Below are positions 49,102-59,623 of a stretch of DNA of 64,000 bases, in pieces (position 1 is the first letter of the stretch; each line of letters starts with the position of its first letter). Location of the stretch: the NCBI RefSeq assembly GCF_040256395.1, contig NZ_CP158299.1, positions 2,137,501 through 2,201,500 of the forward strand. Direction: 5' to 3'. Below the pieces are notes generated by a model that worked only from the letters and a program-made list of their open reading frames with translations, was not told the DNA's origin and searched no databases. The stretch is from Deinococcus sonorensis KR-87. GTDB taxonomy: Bacteria; Deinococcota; Deinococci; Deinococcales; Deinococcaceae. Made by a program: the position numbers and the translations under genes.

Positions 49102-49995
49102 TCAGAAGTCGCCGGCCTTGTAGAGCATGCCCGGGAGTTCATGGCCCAGCTGCTCCTCCAGCCAGCGCGAGGTCCGGATCAGCGCGTCCAGGTTCAGGCC
49201 GGTCTGGAGGCCCATCTCGCGCAGCAGGTACCCCAGATCCTCGGTGGCGATATTGCCGGTGGCGCGCGGCGCGAACGGGCAGCCGCCCAGCCCGCCCACG
49301 CTGCTGTCCAGTACGGTGGCGCCGGCTTCGACCGCTGCCAGCGCGTTGGCATAGCCGGTGTTGCGGGTGTTGTGGAAATGCCCGCCGAGCTGCAGCCCGG
49401 GCCGGTTCCAGGCCACCGCCGCCTGGACCAGCTCCCGCACGGCATGTGGCGCCCCCACGCCGATGGTGTCGGCAAAGACCAGTTCGTCCGGGCCCGCCTG
49501 CGCCACCTGCTCGGCCACCCGCAGCGTCTGGGTGGTCGTCACCCGGCCGTCAAAGGGGCAGCCGAAACTGGTGGCCAGCACCACCCCGATGTGCAGCCCC
49601 TCGCGCTTCGCCCGCCCGATCAGGTGGGTGGCCAGCTCCAGGGCCTCCGCCACCGTCGTGTTCTGGTTGGCGCGGGCAAAGCCGTCGGTCACCGGGAACG
49701 AATACCGCACCCGCCGCAGCCCTGCCGCCAGCGCCCGCTCGAACCCGCGCTCGTTCAGCACCAGACCGGTCAGGATGGCGCCGGGCGTGCTGGCCTCCAC
49801 GTCGGTCAGCACCTCCTCGGCGCCGCTCATCTGCGGCACCCGCGCCGGATGCACGAAACTCACCGCCTCGACGTGCGGCAGTCCCGCCTCCAGCAGCTGC
49901 CGGACCAGCTCCGCCCGCAGGGTGGGGGAGAGCCGGGTCGCCTCGTTCTGCAGGCCGTCGCGCGGCCCCACCTCCACGATCTGTACCGCCGTCAC
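49102..49995 (-). CDS. Hydroxymethylglutaryl-CoA lyase
   Basis: A 297-residue TIM-barrel enzyme that splits HMG-CoA into acetoacetate and acetyl-CoA in leucine breakdown. VEVGPRDGLQNE, the metal-binding HFHNTRNTGYANAL and the active-site loop GLGGCPFAPRATGNIATED are clear; the loop has Arg where many lyases have Gly. GTG 49995 follows the TGA of the CoA-transferase frame directly. Pairing with a CoA-transferase hints at activation of free hydroxymethylglutarate or a related acid. Confidence 0.93.
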   Translation of the reverse strand: MTAVQIVEVGPRDGLQNEATRLSPTLRAELVRQLLEAGLPHVEAVSFVHPARVPQMSGAEEVLTDVEASTPGAILTGLVLNERGFERALAAGLRRVRYSFPVTDGFARANQNTTVAEALELATHLIGRAKREGLHIGVVLATSFGCPFDGRVTTTQTLRVAEQVAQAGPDELVFADTIGVGAPHAVRELVQAAVAWNRPGLQLGGHFHNTRNTGYANALAAVEAGATVLDSSVGGLGGCPFAPRATGNIATEDLGYLLREMGLQTGLNLDALIRTSRWLEEQLGHELPGMLYKAGDF

Positions 49996-51223
49996 TCAGA
50001 TCACCCCCTGTTCCTGAAAGGCGGCCAGCTGCCCGGCCGTGTGGCCCAGCAGCCCGCCGTAGACGTCCTGATTGTGCTGCCCGAGCTGTGGCCCCAGGCT
50101 GCGCACCGCGCCGGGCGTTTCACTCAGGCGCGGTACCACGCCCTGCATTGGGAAGCTGCCCAGTTGCTCGTGGTGCAGCCGCACGATGTTGCCCCTGGCC
50201 GCGAAGTGCGGGTCCTGCAGCATCTCGCGGGCGCTGTAGACCCGGCTGGCCGGGACTCCAGCCTGCCCTAGCCGTCGTCACCAGCTCGTCTGCGGGCAGG
50301 GTGGCCGTCCAGGCCGCGATCAGCTCGTCCAGCTCATTCATGTGGAGGCCGCGTGCCTCGTGGCCCCGGTAGTCCGGGTGGTCACTCAGCTCCGGTCGCC
50401 CCATTTCGGCGCACAGCCGCCGGAACACCGTGTCGGCGTTGGCCCCGATCACCACCCACTCGCCCGGCTGACCGTCCGGCCCCAGCGCCGGGTAGATGTT
50501 TGAGGGCGCGATGCCCGGCAGGGTGCTGCCGGAGCGTTCCCGGATCTGGCCCGCCAGCGCGAATTCCGGAATCAGGCTCTCCATGTAGGTCAGCACCGCC
50601 TCGTACAGCGCCACGTCGACCACCTGACCCCGTCCGCTGGTGGTGCGGCTGTACAGCGCCATCATGGTGCCGAGCGCGCCCAGGGTCCCGGCCAGCATGT
50701 CCCCGATGGTCACGCCTACCCGCACCGGTGGCCGCCCGGGTTCGCCGGTCAGCGCCCGCAGGCCGCCCACCGCCTCCCCAATGCTGCCGAAGCCGGCCCG
50801 ATCCCGGTACGGCCCGGTCTGGCCGTAGCCGCTGACGCGCAGCATCACTAGCCCCGGATTCAGCTGCTGCAGCGTATCCGGGCCCAGCCCCCAGCCCTCC
50901 AGCGTGCCGGGGCGGAAGTTCTCCACCAGCACGTCCGCCGTGCTGAGCAGCTCGCGGGCCAGCTGCTGGCCTTCAGGCAGGCGCAGGTTCAGCGTGACCG
51001 ACTTCTTGTTGCGCGCGATGATCGGAAACCAGAGGCTGTGGCCCTGCGGCCGGTGCTGGCCCCATACGCGCATCGGGTCGCCCTGGCCGGGCGGCTCCAC
51101 CTTGATGACCTCGGCCCCGAAGTCGCCCAGCAGCTGGCCCGCGAACGGTCCGGCCAGCAGCGAACCCATTTCGATGACGCGCAGCCCGGCGAGCGGGCCC
51201 GGCGCAGGAGTGGCGGTATTCAT
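49996..51223 (-). pseudogene. CaiB/BaiF-family CoA-transferase with a single-base frameshift
   Basis: ATG 51223 (MNTATPAPGPLAGLRVIEMG) starts a CoA-transferase of family III: LLAGPFAGQLLGDFGAEVIKVEPP, LVENFRPGTLEGWG with the catalytic Asp region and EWVVIGANADTVFRRLC. After DELVTT the frame is lost near 50272; one extra base there (CC at 50272-50273 on the plus strand). Without it the protein reads on as LGQAGVPASRVYSAREMLQD to TGA 49996-49998, giving 408 residues, the family's normal length. The HMG-CoA lyase gene follows directly. Mutation or sequencing error cannot be told apart here. Confidence 0.9.
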
Positions 51224-51251
51224 GACCGGCTGAGCATAGCGCCTACGGGAC

Positions 51252-51277
51252 AAAAAAAATCCGCCCTTCTCAGGCGG
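51252..51277 (-). terminator. Intrinsic terminator with an 8-T tract (minus strand)
   Basis: On the minus strand CCGCC, TGAGAAG, GGCGG, A, then TTTTTTTT. It ends the gene at 51344 and lies 10 nt after the start site predicted from the promoter at 51288-51316. Confidence 0.85.
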
Positions 51278-51287
51278 TGATGACGAA

Positions 51288-51316
51288 ACTATAGCGCAGG
51301 ATGCAGCGCCCGTCAA
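51288..51316 (-). promoter_or_regulatory. Near-consensus promoter running directly into a terminator
   Basis: Minus strand TTGACG (51316-51311), 17-nt spacer, TATAGT (51293-51288). The start would be near 51281, and the terminator T-run ends at 51252, so the product would be about 30 nt unless read through to the CoA-transferase. Confidence 0.65.
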
Positions 51317-51343
51317 CGTATGCAGCCGGATGAAGGGCGGGGG

Positions 51344-52105
51344 TCAGGTCCGGTGCTGCGGTCCGGTGTCCTGAACTCCGGCGGGGAAGTCCACCGGCAG
51401 GCTACGCAGCGGCGGGCGGGTGGCCCGCGACAGGCTATGTCCGGCCAGCCACAGCATCACCAGCGCCCAGCACGGCTGGAGCGCCAGCGCCGCGCCGTTG
51501 GCCCGCAGCACGCAGCGGGCCGGGCAGTACTCGGCTGGAAAGCCCTGCAGCGGCACGCTGAGGGCCACCCCACCGGGCAGCCGGCTGGACAGCACCCACC
51601 ACACTCCGCTGAGCAGCAGAAAGGCCAGCACCCCGCCGCTGAAGCCCAGCCGGGAACTGCGCCCGATGGCTCCGCCCGCGATGCTGGTGGCCGGTGGGCC
51701 GACCAGGGCGGCCAGCAGCATCAGCCCCAGCGCCTGCCCGCCGCTGCCGCTGGTGCCTAGGTTGCCGAGCGGCAGCACGCCCACCCCGAAGGTCAGCAGG
51801 ATGGCCACCCACACGCCGCTCAGCAGCAGGATTTCCAGCAGCAGCCGCAGGTAGGCGCTCCAGGCCCACCGGTGGCCGGAGGTGGGCAGCCGCCCGCCCA
51901 CCCCGCGTCCGAACGCCGACAGCCCGCCGAGCAGCCACGTCAGCAGCGGCACCAGACCGATCAGCAGCAGGCCCCAGGTCAGCAGCTGCGCCTGCGGGGC
52001 CTGCCGGGCCAGCAGGGCGGCCGCCCCGACCATCAGGGCGGCGGTCAGGGCCAGCGGCAGCACGCGGGCCGTCACCTGACGGGCAAACAGGCGCAACAGG
52101 GTCAC
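51344..52105 (-). CDS. Integral membrane protein of unknown function, YIP1-like
   Basis: A 253-residue protein with five to six hydrophobic segments (LALTAALMVGAAALLA, LLTWGLLLIGLVPLLTWLLGG, ILLLSGVWVAILLTFGVGVLPLG, GLMLLAALVGPPATSIAGG, GVLAFLLLSGVWWVL, ALVMLWLAGHSL). The GLLLIGLVPLLTW helix arrangement recalls YIP1 proteins, but the match is weak. GTG 52105 with TAGACT 6 nt upstream. A terminator stands 67 nt after the stop. Confidence 0.6.
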   Translation of the reverse strand: MTLLRLFARQVTARVLPLALTAALMVGAAALLARQAPQAQLLTWGLLLIGLVPLLTWLLGGLSAFGRGVGGRLPTSGHRWAWSAYLRLLLEILLLSGVWVAILLTFGVGVLPLGNLGTSGSGGQALGLMLLAALVGPPATSIAGGAIGRSSRLGFSGGVLAFLLLSGVWWVLSSRLPGGVALSVPLQGFPAEYCPARCVLRANGAALALQPCWALVMLWLAGHSLSRATRPPLRSLPVDFPAGVQDTGPQHRT

Positions 52106-52111
52106 CCGGCC

Positions 52112-52117
52112 AGTCTA
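52112..52117 (-). promoter_or_regulatory. Leaderless-type -10 TAGACT (minus strand)
   Basis: TAGACT on the minus strand ends 6 nt before GTG 52105. Confidence 0.6.
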
Positions 52118-52157
52118 GAGACGCGGCATGAGGGCCGGTGCAGGGCGCCCGGGGCGG

Positions 52158-52187
52158 TTGCTCCACCCTGGACCGCTGAGCTAGCAT
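52158..52187 (+). promoter_or_regulatory. Candidate corA promoter
   Basis: TTGCTC (52158-52163), 18-nt spacer, TAGCAT (52182-52187). A start near 52194 gives about 180 nt of leader containing a hairpin and a small reading frame. Confidence 0.45.
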
Positions 52188-52199
52188 GCGGGGCGCTGC

Positions 52200-52230
52200 G
52201 GCGGCCTGGGCAGTGAGTCCAGGAGCCGCC
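52200..52230 (+). other. Leader hairpin upstream of corA
   Basis: GGCGGC-CTGG (52200-52209) pairs with CCAG-GA-GCCGCC (52219-52230), with a 2-nt bulge. It lies before the leader-peptide ribosome site. Confidence 0.4.
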
Positions 52231-52261
52231 AGAGACGACGGCGCGTCCGGGAGGTGATGAC

Positions 52262-52357
52262 ATGAACAACGATCTGGAACCGCCCAGTTCAGGGCCCATA
52301 CCACCTTGTCATGCCTGTCACGCCCGGAGGTCGCCATGTGCCCTGTCCCTGAACTGA
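52262..52357 (+). CDS. Candidate proline-rich leader peptide of corA, 31 aa
   Basis: ATG 52262 has one of the best ribosome sites of the window (GGGAGGTGA at 52249-52257, 7 nt spacing). The frame ends with TGA 52355-52357, 16 nt before corA. The peptide begins MNNDLEPPSSGPIPPCH and has six Pro, including two PP pairs. Its codons (ATA, TCA, CCA, CCT, TGT) are rare for this genome, so it is not an ordinary gene. Mg-responsive leaders of other bacteria (mgtL, mgtP, corL) are also short and in part Pro-rich. Whether it is translated is unknown. Confidence 0.45.
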   Translation: MNNDLEPPSSGPIPPCHACHARRSPCALSLN

Positions 52358-52373
52358 ACACCCCAAGGCTTCC

Positions 52374-53306
<933 letters not shown>

Positions 53307-53382
53307 GCCCCCCCGCAGCACGCACAACCTCGCAGTTGGGGACGGCCCCAGGCGCTAGACTGCCGGATATGCAGGGAAGAGC

Positions 53383-54390
53383 GTGCTAGAGGGAGTTTTC
53401 AAGCTGCTGGGCGATTACGGCAACCCGGTGCCCCGGTACACCGGGCCGCGCTGTCTGTCGGAGCGGCTGGTGGTGGGCGGCTGCGACCTGTGCCAGCAGG
53501 CCTGCCCGCATGAGGCGGTCAGCATCCAGACGTCGGTCAGCATCGACCCGTCGCGCTGCACCGGCTGCGGCCTGTGCGTGCAGGCCTGCCCGACCGGGGC
53601 GCTGGAGTACGACGTGACCGCCACCATCGCGGCCGTGCGCGACCAGCGGCAGCAGGACGGCGGCGCCCGGCTGGTGTGCAGCCGCAGCGACGAGGCGGGC
53701 AAGACGCTGGCCTGCCTGGGCCGCGTGACCGAGAGCGCCGTCATGGCCGCCGGGGCCTGGGACCTGCCGCTGGCGCTGGTGCACGGCGACTGTGCCGCCT
53801 GCGACCTGGGCGATCCCTCGGTGCCGGCTTCGGTGGAGCGGGTGGTGGAACAGGCCCAGCAGTTGAGGGCCGCCACCGGGCACACCGCGCCGGTCACGCT
53901 GCGGCGCGGCGATCCCAGCGTGGGGGGTGGGGGCGAGCGGGTCAGTCGCCGCAGCATGTTCGGGGCGCTGGCCCGCAGCGCGCGCAGCGTGGCGGCGCAG
54001 GCGATTCCGGACCAGCCGCTGCCGTTCGTGGACTGGTCCGAGCCGCAGGACCGGGTGCCGGACGAGTGGCAGTGGCGGCTGCGGGCCATGAAGCCCACCC
54101 CGGCGCCGGACACGGCGGTGTACTGGCCCGCCCCGGTGGTGGACGACAGCTGCATTGACTGTCCGGTGTGCGACAACGTGTGTCCCACCGACGCGATCGT
54201 CCGGGACGTGCAGCCGGACGGCCGGGTCACGCTGCACCTGAACCTCGCGGCCTGCACCGGCTGTAACGCGTGTGCCCGCAGCTGCCCGCCGGACGCCATC
54301 ACCATGCAGCCGCAGTGGCCGCAGCGGGACTTTGACACTCCGGTGCTGCTGCGCGACTCGGGCGCGGCCGTGACCGACCCGCCCCAATGA
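53383..54390 (+). CDS. Four-cluster ferredoxin-like protein (4Fe-4S)
   Basis: A 335-residue protein with four C-x2-C-x2/3-C-CP motifs: CDLCQQACP and CTGCGLCVQACP near the N terminus, CIDCPVCDNVCP and CTGCNACARSCP near the C terminus. The middle part carries additional Cys (LVCSRS, LACLGRV, GDCAACDLG) and an Arg-rich stretch (RVSRRSMFGALARSARS) but no signal peptide. It is probably an electron carrier of an unknown reductase. GTG 53383 overlaps a possible six-codon leaderless frame (53369-53389). Its end overlaps murI by 4 nt. Confidence 0.88.
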   Translation: MLEGVFKLLGDYGNPVPRYTGPRCLSERLVVGGCDLCQQACPHEAVSIQTSVSIDPSRCTGCGLCVQACPTGALEYDVTATIAAVRDQRQQDGGARLVCSRSDEAGKTLACLGRVTESAVMAAGAWDLPLALVHGDCAACDLGDPSVPASVERVVEQAQQLRAATGHTAPVTLRRGDPSVGGGGERVSRRSMFGALARSARSVAAQAIPDQPLPFVDWSEPQDRVPDEWQWRLRAMKPTPAPDTAVYWPAPVVDDSCIDCPVCDNVCPTDAIVRDVQPDGRVTLHLNLAACTGCNACARSCPPDAITMQPQWPQRDFDTPVLLRDSGAAVTDPPQ

Positions 54391-55199
54391 GCGCCGCCGC
54401 TCCGGTGGGGGTCTTCGATTCGGGGGTGGGCGGCCTGAGCGTGCTGGCCGAATTGCGCCGTGAACTGCCCGCCGAGGACTTCCTCTATTACGCCGACAGC
54501 GCCCACGCGCCGTACGGGGAGCGCTCGCCCGCCGAGGTGGAGCAGCTGACCCGCTCGGCCATCCAGTGGCTCAGAGAGCAGGGCTGCAAGGCGGTGGTGA
54601 TCGCCTGCAACACCGCCTGCGCCTTCTCGCTGGCCTCGGTGCGCGCCTGGGTGGGCGACGGCCTGCCGGTGATCGGGCTGGTGCCGGCGCTGAAGCCGGC
54701 GGTGGCCGCCACCCGCAGCGGCGTGGTGGGCGTCTTCGCTACCCCCGTCACGCTGGAGGGGTCGCTGCTGCGGGACGTGGTGGCGCAGTTCGCGCAGCCG
54801 GCCGGGATCCGGGTGCTGCCGCTGTGGCACAACGGCATGGTGCCGGCGGTGGAGGCGGGCCAGCAGGACGCGCCCGCCACGGACACGGCCCTGCGCGACC
54901 TGCTGACCCCGGCCGCCGATCAGGGCATGGACACGCTGGTGCTGGGCTGCACCCATTATCCGTTCTTGGTGCCGGCCATCCGCCGCAGCTTCGGGGACCG
55001 CTTCGCCCTGTTCGATTCGGGCCGGGGAGTGGCCCGGCGAACGCGCCAGGTGCTGACGGAGCGCGGGTTGTTGAACCCGGTGGGCGGGCAGGTTCGTTAC
55101 CTGACCACCGGGAATCCTGCTCAGGTGCAGCCGGTCGTGCGACAATTGATGCAGGAGGATGTCGCGGTGACGGGCATCCGGATTGAGGTTCCGCTTTGA
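54387..55199 (+). CDS. murI: Glutamate racemase
   Basis: A 270-residue racemase making D-glutamate for peptidoglycan. The two catalytic Cys are present: Cys74 in VIACNTACA and Cys188 in VLGCTHYPF, with FDSGVGGLSVLAELRR at the N terminus. ATG 54387 overlaps the preceding TGA (ATGA); the stop overlaps the start of rph (TTGA). Confidence 0.97.
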   Translation: MSAAAPVGVFDSGVGGLSVLAELRRELPAEDFLYYADSAHAPYGERSPAEVEQLTRSAIQWLREQGCKAVVIACNTACAFSLASVRAWVGDGLPVIGLVPALKPAVAATRSGVVGVFATPVTLEGSLLRDVVAQFAQPAGIRVLPLWHNGMVPAVEAGQQDAPATDTALRDLLTPAADQGMDTLVLGCTHYPFLVPAIRRSFGDRFALFDSGRGVARRTRQVLTERGLLNPVGGQVRYLTTGNPAQVQPVVRQLMQEDVAVTGIRIEVPL

Positions 55200-55927
55200 C
55201 GCACACGTCTGCCCGGCCCAGCGCCCGCCAGGGGCGCGATCTGCTCCAGCCCCGAGAACTCACGGTGCGGCGCAGTGTCAGCCGTTACGCCGAGGGCAGC
55301 GCCCTGCTGCATCTGGGCAACACCCAGGTGCTGGCCACGGTCAGCACCGACCCGAAGGTCCCGCCGCACATGCGCGGCAAGCGCGAGGGCTGGCTGATGG
55401 CCGAGTACTCGATGCTGCCGCGCGCCACCCAGGAGCGGCTCGGCCGCGAACGCAACCTCAGTAACGGCCGCCGCCATGAGATTCAGCGCCTGCTGGGCCG
55501 GGCCTTCCGCGCCTCGCTGGACCTGACGCCCTTCCGCAACCAGACGCTGGTGATCGACTGCGACGTGCTGCAGGCCGACGGTGGCACCCGCATCGCGTCG
55601 CTGCTGGCCGGGTACGCGGCCCTCCACGACCTGTGCGACCGGATGATTCACGCCGGAACGCTCAGCGACTGGCCGATCCGGCATCCGGTGGGCGCGGTGA
55701 GCGTGGGTCTGGTGGACGGCGAGGTGCGGCTGGACCTGGACTATCAGGAGGACGTGCGCGCCACCGCCGACCTGAACGTGATCGCCACACTGGACGGCCA
55801 GCTGATTGAGGCGCAGGGCGGGGCCGAGGGCACGCCGCTCGACCCGGACCTCTACGTGCAGATGCTGCGGGTGGGCATTGTGGGGGCCGGCGACCTGCTC
55901 AGGCGCGTGCAATCGCAGCTGAAGTAG
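55196..55927 (+). CDS. rph: Ribonuclease PH
   Basis: A 243-residue phosphate-dependent 3' exonuclease trimming tRNA ends. RVSRYAEGSALLHLGNTQVLATVS, EYSMLPRATQERLGRERNLSNGRRHEIQRLLGRAFRA and IDCDVLQADGGTRIASLLAGY match the family. It starts at TTG 55196, overlapping the murI stop by 4 nt. A strong terminator follows the stop. Confidence 0.97.
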   Translation: MTHTSARPSARQGRDLLQPRELTVRRSVSRYAEGSALLHLGNTQVLATVSTDPKVPPHMRGKREGWLMAEYSMLPRATQERLGRERNLSNGRRHEIQRLLGRAFRASLDLTPFRNQTLVIDCDVLQADGGTRIASLLAGYAALHDLCDRMIHAGTLSDWPIRHPVGAVSVGLVDGEVRLDLDYQEDVRATADLNVIATLDGQLIEAQGGAEGTPLDPDLYVQMLRVGIVGAGDLLRRVQSQLK

Positions 55928-55937
55928 AGCATTGAAG

Positions 55938-55970
55938 AGGCCGCGCCCGGAGATGATCCGGGCGCGGCCT
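55938..55970. terminator. Bidirectional terminator after rph
   Basis: A perfect 14-bp stem (AGGCCGCGCCCGGA with TCCGGGCGCGGCCT), 5-nt loop, then GTTGCTT. It lies between rph and a convergent gene. Confidence 0.85.
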
Positions 55971-55982
55971 GTTGCTTGATCC

Positions 55983-56243
55983 TCAGCCGAGGTTCAGATC
56001 GTCGCGGCTCTTCTCCAGGTACACGGCCACGTCGTCCACGCTCCGCACGTCCGACAGGTCGATGTAGTGGTGCTGGCCGTCGCTGCTGTCACTCTTGGTC
56101 AGCTTGATGCGGTCGCCGTCCAGGTGGTCCACGGTGCCCACGTGCTCACCGTTGACGTCCTTGATCTGCAGGTGCTCGGTGATGCGGGCCTTGAGGTCCT
56201 GCTCCATCGCGTCGTCCACCTGGCTCATGTCGTTCTGGGTCAT
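55983..56243 (-). CDS. DUF2171-family protein
   Basis: An 86-residue protein with the DUF2171 core: [33 protein letters not shown] and [23 protein letters not shown] precedes ATG 56243. The fold is PRC-barrel-like; the role is unknown. Confidence 0.88.
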   Translation of the reverse strand: MTQNDMSQVDDAMEQDLKARITEHLQIKDVNGEHVGTVDHLDGDRIKLTKSDSSDGQHHYIDLSDVRSVDDVAVYLEKSRDDLNLG

Positions 56244-56383
56244 GTGATCCCTCCTGGGCTCAACGTAGTCCTGGCGGTGGGGTGGCTGGATGGGCCCGCT
56301 CTTGTGCTCGGTTTACGGAGGCCTTCAGGAGAGCTTTAAAAAAGTACAGTGCCCCGGACCGGCTGCCACTGGCCTGCCCCTGC

Positions 56384-56389
56384 TATCCT
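56384..56389 (+). promoter_or_regulatory. Leaderless-type -10 TATCCT for proS
   Basis: TATCCT ends 7 nt before ATG 56397. Confidence 0.6.
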
Positions 56390-56396
56390 GCGGCTC

Positions 56397-57866
<1,470 letters not shown>

Positions 57867-57923
57867 GCGCGGGCCGGTGGGCCACGGTTCAGAAATGCGG
57901 CGACCGCGCCGGTCTGCATCCTC

Positions 57924-57929
57924 TATCAT
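57924..57929 (+). promoter_or_regulatory. Leaderless-type -10 TATCAT for rdgB
   Basis: TATCAT ends 7 nt before ATG 57937. Confidence 0.55.
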
Positions 57930-57936
57930 GCGGGTT

Positions 57937-58563
57937 ATGACTGTTGAACCGATGCGCGTGGTGGTCGCCACCTCCAACGCGGGCAAAGTGGCCGAGATTC
58001 AAGACGCGCTCCAGGACCTGGGCTGGGAGCTGCTGGCCCTGAATGACCCCCGGCTACCCCGGCTGATGCTGCCGGAGGAGACCGGCAGCACCTACGAGGA
58101 GAACGCCGCCCTGAAAGCCTGCGCCGTGACGGCCCAGACTGGTCTGGTGGCGCTGGCCGACGACAGCGGGCTGGAAGTGGCGGCGCTGTCGGGGGCACCC
58201 GGCGTGTACAGCGCGCGCTACGGCAACGTGGGCAGCGATACCGAGCGCAACCTGTACCTGCTGGAGCAGATGCGTGGCAAGACGGAAAGAGCCGCGAAGT
58301 TCATCTCGGTGCTGCTGCTGTCGTACCCGGACGGGCATCTGGAAACCTACCGGGGCGAGGTGCAGGGAGAGCTGCTTCAGGGGCCGCGCGGTCAGAACGG
58401 CTTCGGGTATGATCCGCTGTTCCTGCTGCCGGACGGGCGCAGCATGGCCGAGCTGAGCGTGCAGGAGAAGCGGGCCATCAGCCACCGGGGCCGCGCCCTG
58501 GACGCCCTGAAGGCCGCCCACGCCCACGGGCTGCCGGGCCGCGAGGTCAGCCGGCTGGAGTAG
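57937..58563 (+). CDS. rdgB: XTP/dITP pyrophosphatase (RdgB/HAM1)
   Basis: A 208-residue house-cleaning enzyme that removes non-canonical purine NTPs. VVATSNAGKVAEIQDAL, LADDSGLEVAALSGAPGVYSARYG and QGPRGQNGFGYDPLFLLPDG match the family. The start is ATG 57937, with the -10 7 nt before. A strong terminator follows. Confidence 0.96.
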   Translation: MTVEPMRVVVATSNAGKVAEIQDALQDLGWELLALNDPRLPRLMLPEETGSTYEENAALKACAVTAQTGLVALADDSGLEVAALSGAPGVYSARYGNVGSDTERNLYLLEQMRGKTERAAKFISVLLLSYPDGHLETYRGEVQGELLQGPRGQNGFGYDPLFLLPDGRSMAELSVQEKRAISHRGRALDALKAAHAHGLPGREVSRLE

Positions 58564-58574
58564 GCGGCACAGCG

Positions 58575-58611
58575 AAGGAGGCCAGCAGCTGCTGGCCTCC
58601 TTTGTTTGTTT
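58575..58611. terminator. Bidirectional intrinsic terminator after rdgB
   Basis: A 28-bp perfect palindrome at 58575-58602, with arms AAGGAGGCCAGCAG and CTGCTGGCCTCCTT, followed by TTGTTTGTTT. It separates rdgB from the convergent permease gene. Confidence 0.9.
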
Positions 58612-58624
58612 GCGGGTTTTCTGG

Positions 58625-59572
58625 TTACTGGGTGCTTCTGGGGTCCAGCACGTCGCGCAGGCCGTCGCCCAGCAGGTTGAAGCCCAGCACCGACAGCAGG
58701 ATGGCCAGCCCCGGAAAGATCATGGTCCAGGCGGCGCTGGTGTAATAGTCGCGGCTGTCGGCCAGCATGGTGCCCCACTCGGGCGCCGGGGGCGGCACGC
58801 CCAGGCCCAGGAAGCCCAGCGCGGCCGCCTCGATGGTGGCGGTGGCGATGCTCAGCGCGCCCTGCACGATCAGCGGGGACAGGCTGTTGGGCAGCACATG
58901 CCGGAACATCAGGCGGCCGGAAGTGGCGCCCAGAGCGCCGGCCGCCTGCACGAACTCGCGCTCGCGGATACTCAACACCACGCTGCGGGCCAGCCGCAGG
59001 TAGGTGGGAATCTGCGGAATGCTGACGGCCAGCATCACGGTGTACAGGCCCGGCAGGCGGGTCAGGATGGTGGCCACCCCGATGGCGATCAGGATGCTCG
59101 GAAACGCCAGCATCACGTCACTGACGTAACCGAGTACCGTGTCGGTGGGACCGCCGAAGAAGCCGGCCAGCAGGCCCAGCACGCTGCCGATCAGCAGCGC
59201 CAGTGCGGTGGCCAGGAAGCCGATGGCCAGACTGACCCGCGCGCCGTACCAGACCCGCACCGCTATGTCGCGGCCCAGGTTGTCGGTGCCGAAGGGATGG
59301 CGGAAGTAGTCCACCCGGCCGCTGACCGCGTCGGTGTAGCGGGTGCGGGTCTCGGCGTTCCAGAGCGCCGAGATGCTGGGCGGCGCCAGCCGGAAGCGGT
59401 AGTCCACGTCGCTGCTGGGGTCGTAGGGGCGCAGCACCGGGGCCAGCAGCGCCAGCACCAGAAAGATCAGCACGATCACCGCCCCGATCTTGCCGGGGGC
59501 GCTGCGCCGGAAGCGGCGCCAGAATACGTTCTGCGACCGCCGGGGGGCGGTGGCGGGGGCCGCTGCGGTCAT
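58625..59572 (-). CDS. dppC: Peptide-type ABC transporter permease DppC
   Basis: A 315-residue permease of the OppC/DppC group: N-terminal APGKIGAVIVLIFLVLALLAP helix, GTDNLGRDIAVRVWYGARVS, the EAA loop (REREFVQAAGALGATSGRLMFRHVLPN) and a C-terminal GLGVPPPAPEWGTML. GGAG stands 5 nt before ATG 59572. It follows dppB by 51 nt. Confidence 0.93.
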   Translation of the reverse strand: MTAAAPATAPRRSQNVFWRRFRRSAPGKIGAVIVLIFLVLALLAPVLRPYDPSSDVDYRFRLAPPSISALWNAETRTRYTDAVSGRVDYFRHPFGTDNLGRDIAVRVWYGARVSLAIGFLATALALLIGSVLGLLAGFFGGPTDTVLGYVSDVMLAFPSILIAIGVATILTRLPGLYTVMLAVSIPQIPTYLRLARSVVLSIREREFVQAAGALGATSGRLMFRHVLPNSLSPLIVQGALSIATATIEAAALGFLGLGVPPPAPEWGTMLADSRDYYTSAAWTMIFPGLAILLSVLGFNLLGDGLRDVLDPRSTQ

Positions 59573-59623
59573 GTGGGCTCCGCCATGCTTGGGGGGTTCA
59601 TCATCATCTCTCGCCTCATGTTT

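Noticed and set aside
52309..52323. CHACH, a heme c-type CxxCH pattern, in the corA leader peptide
   Set aside because: The peptide lacks a signal sequence; the match is probably chance.
52106..52373. M-box (Mg riboswitch) upstream of corA
   Set aside because: I could not match the conserved M-box segments; only a simple hairpin and the small frame are visible.
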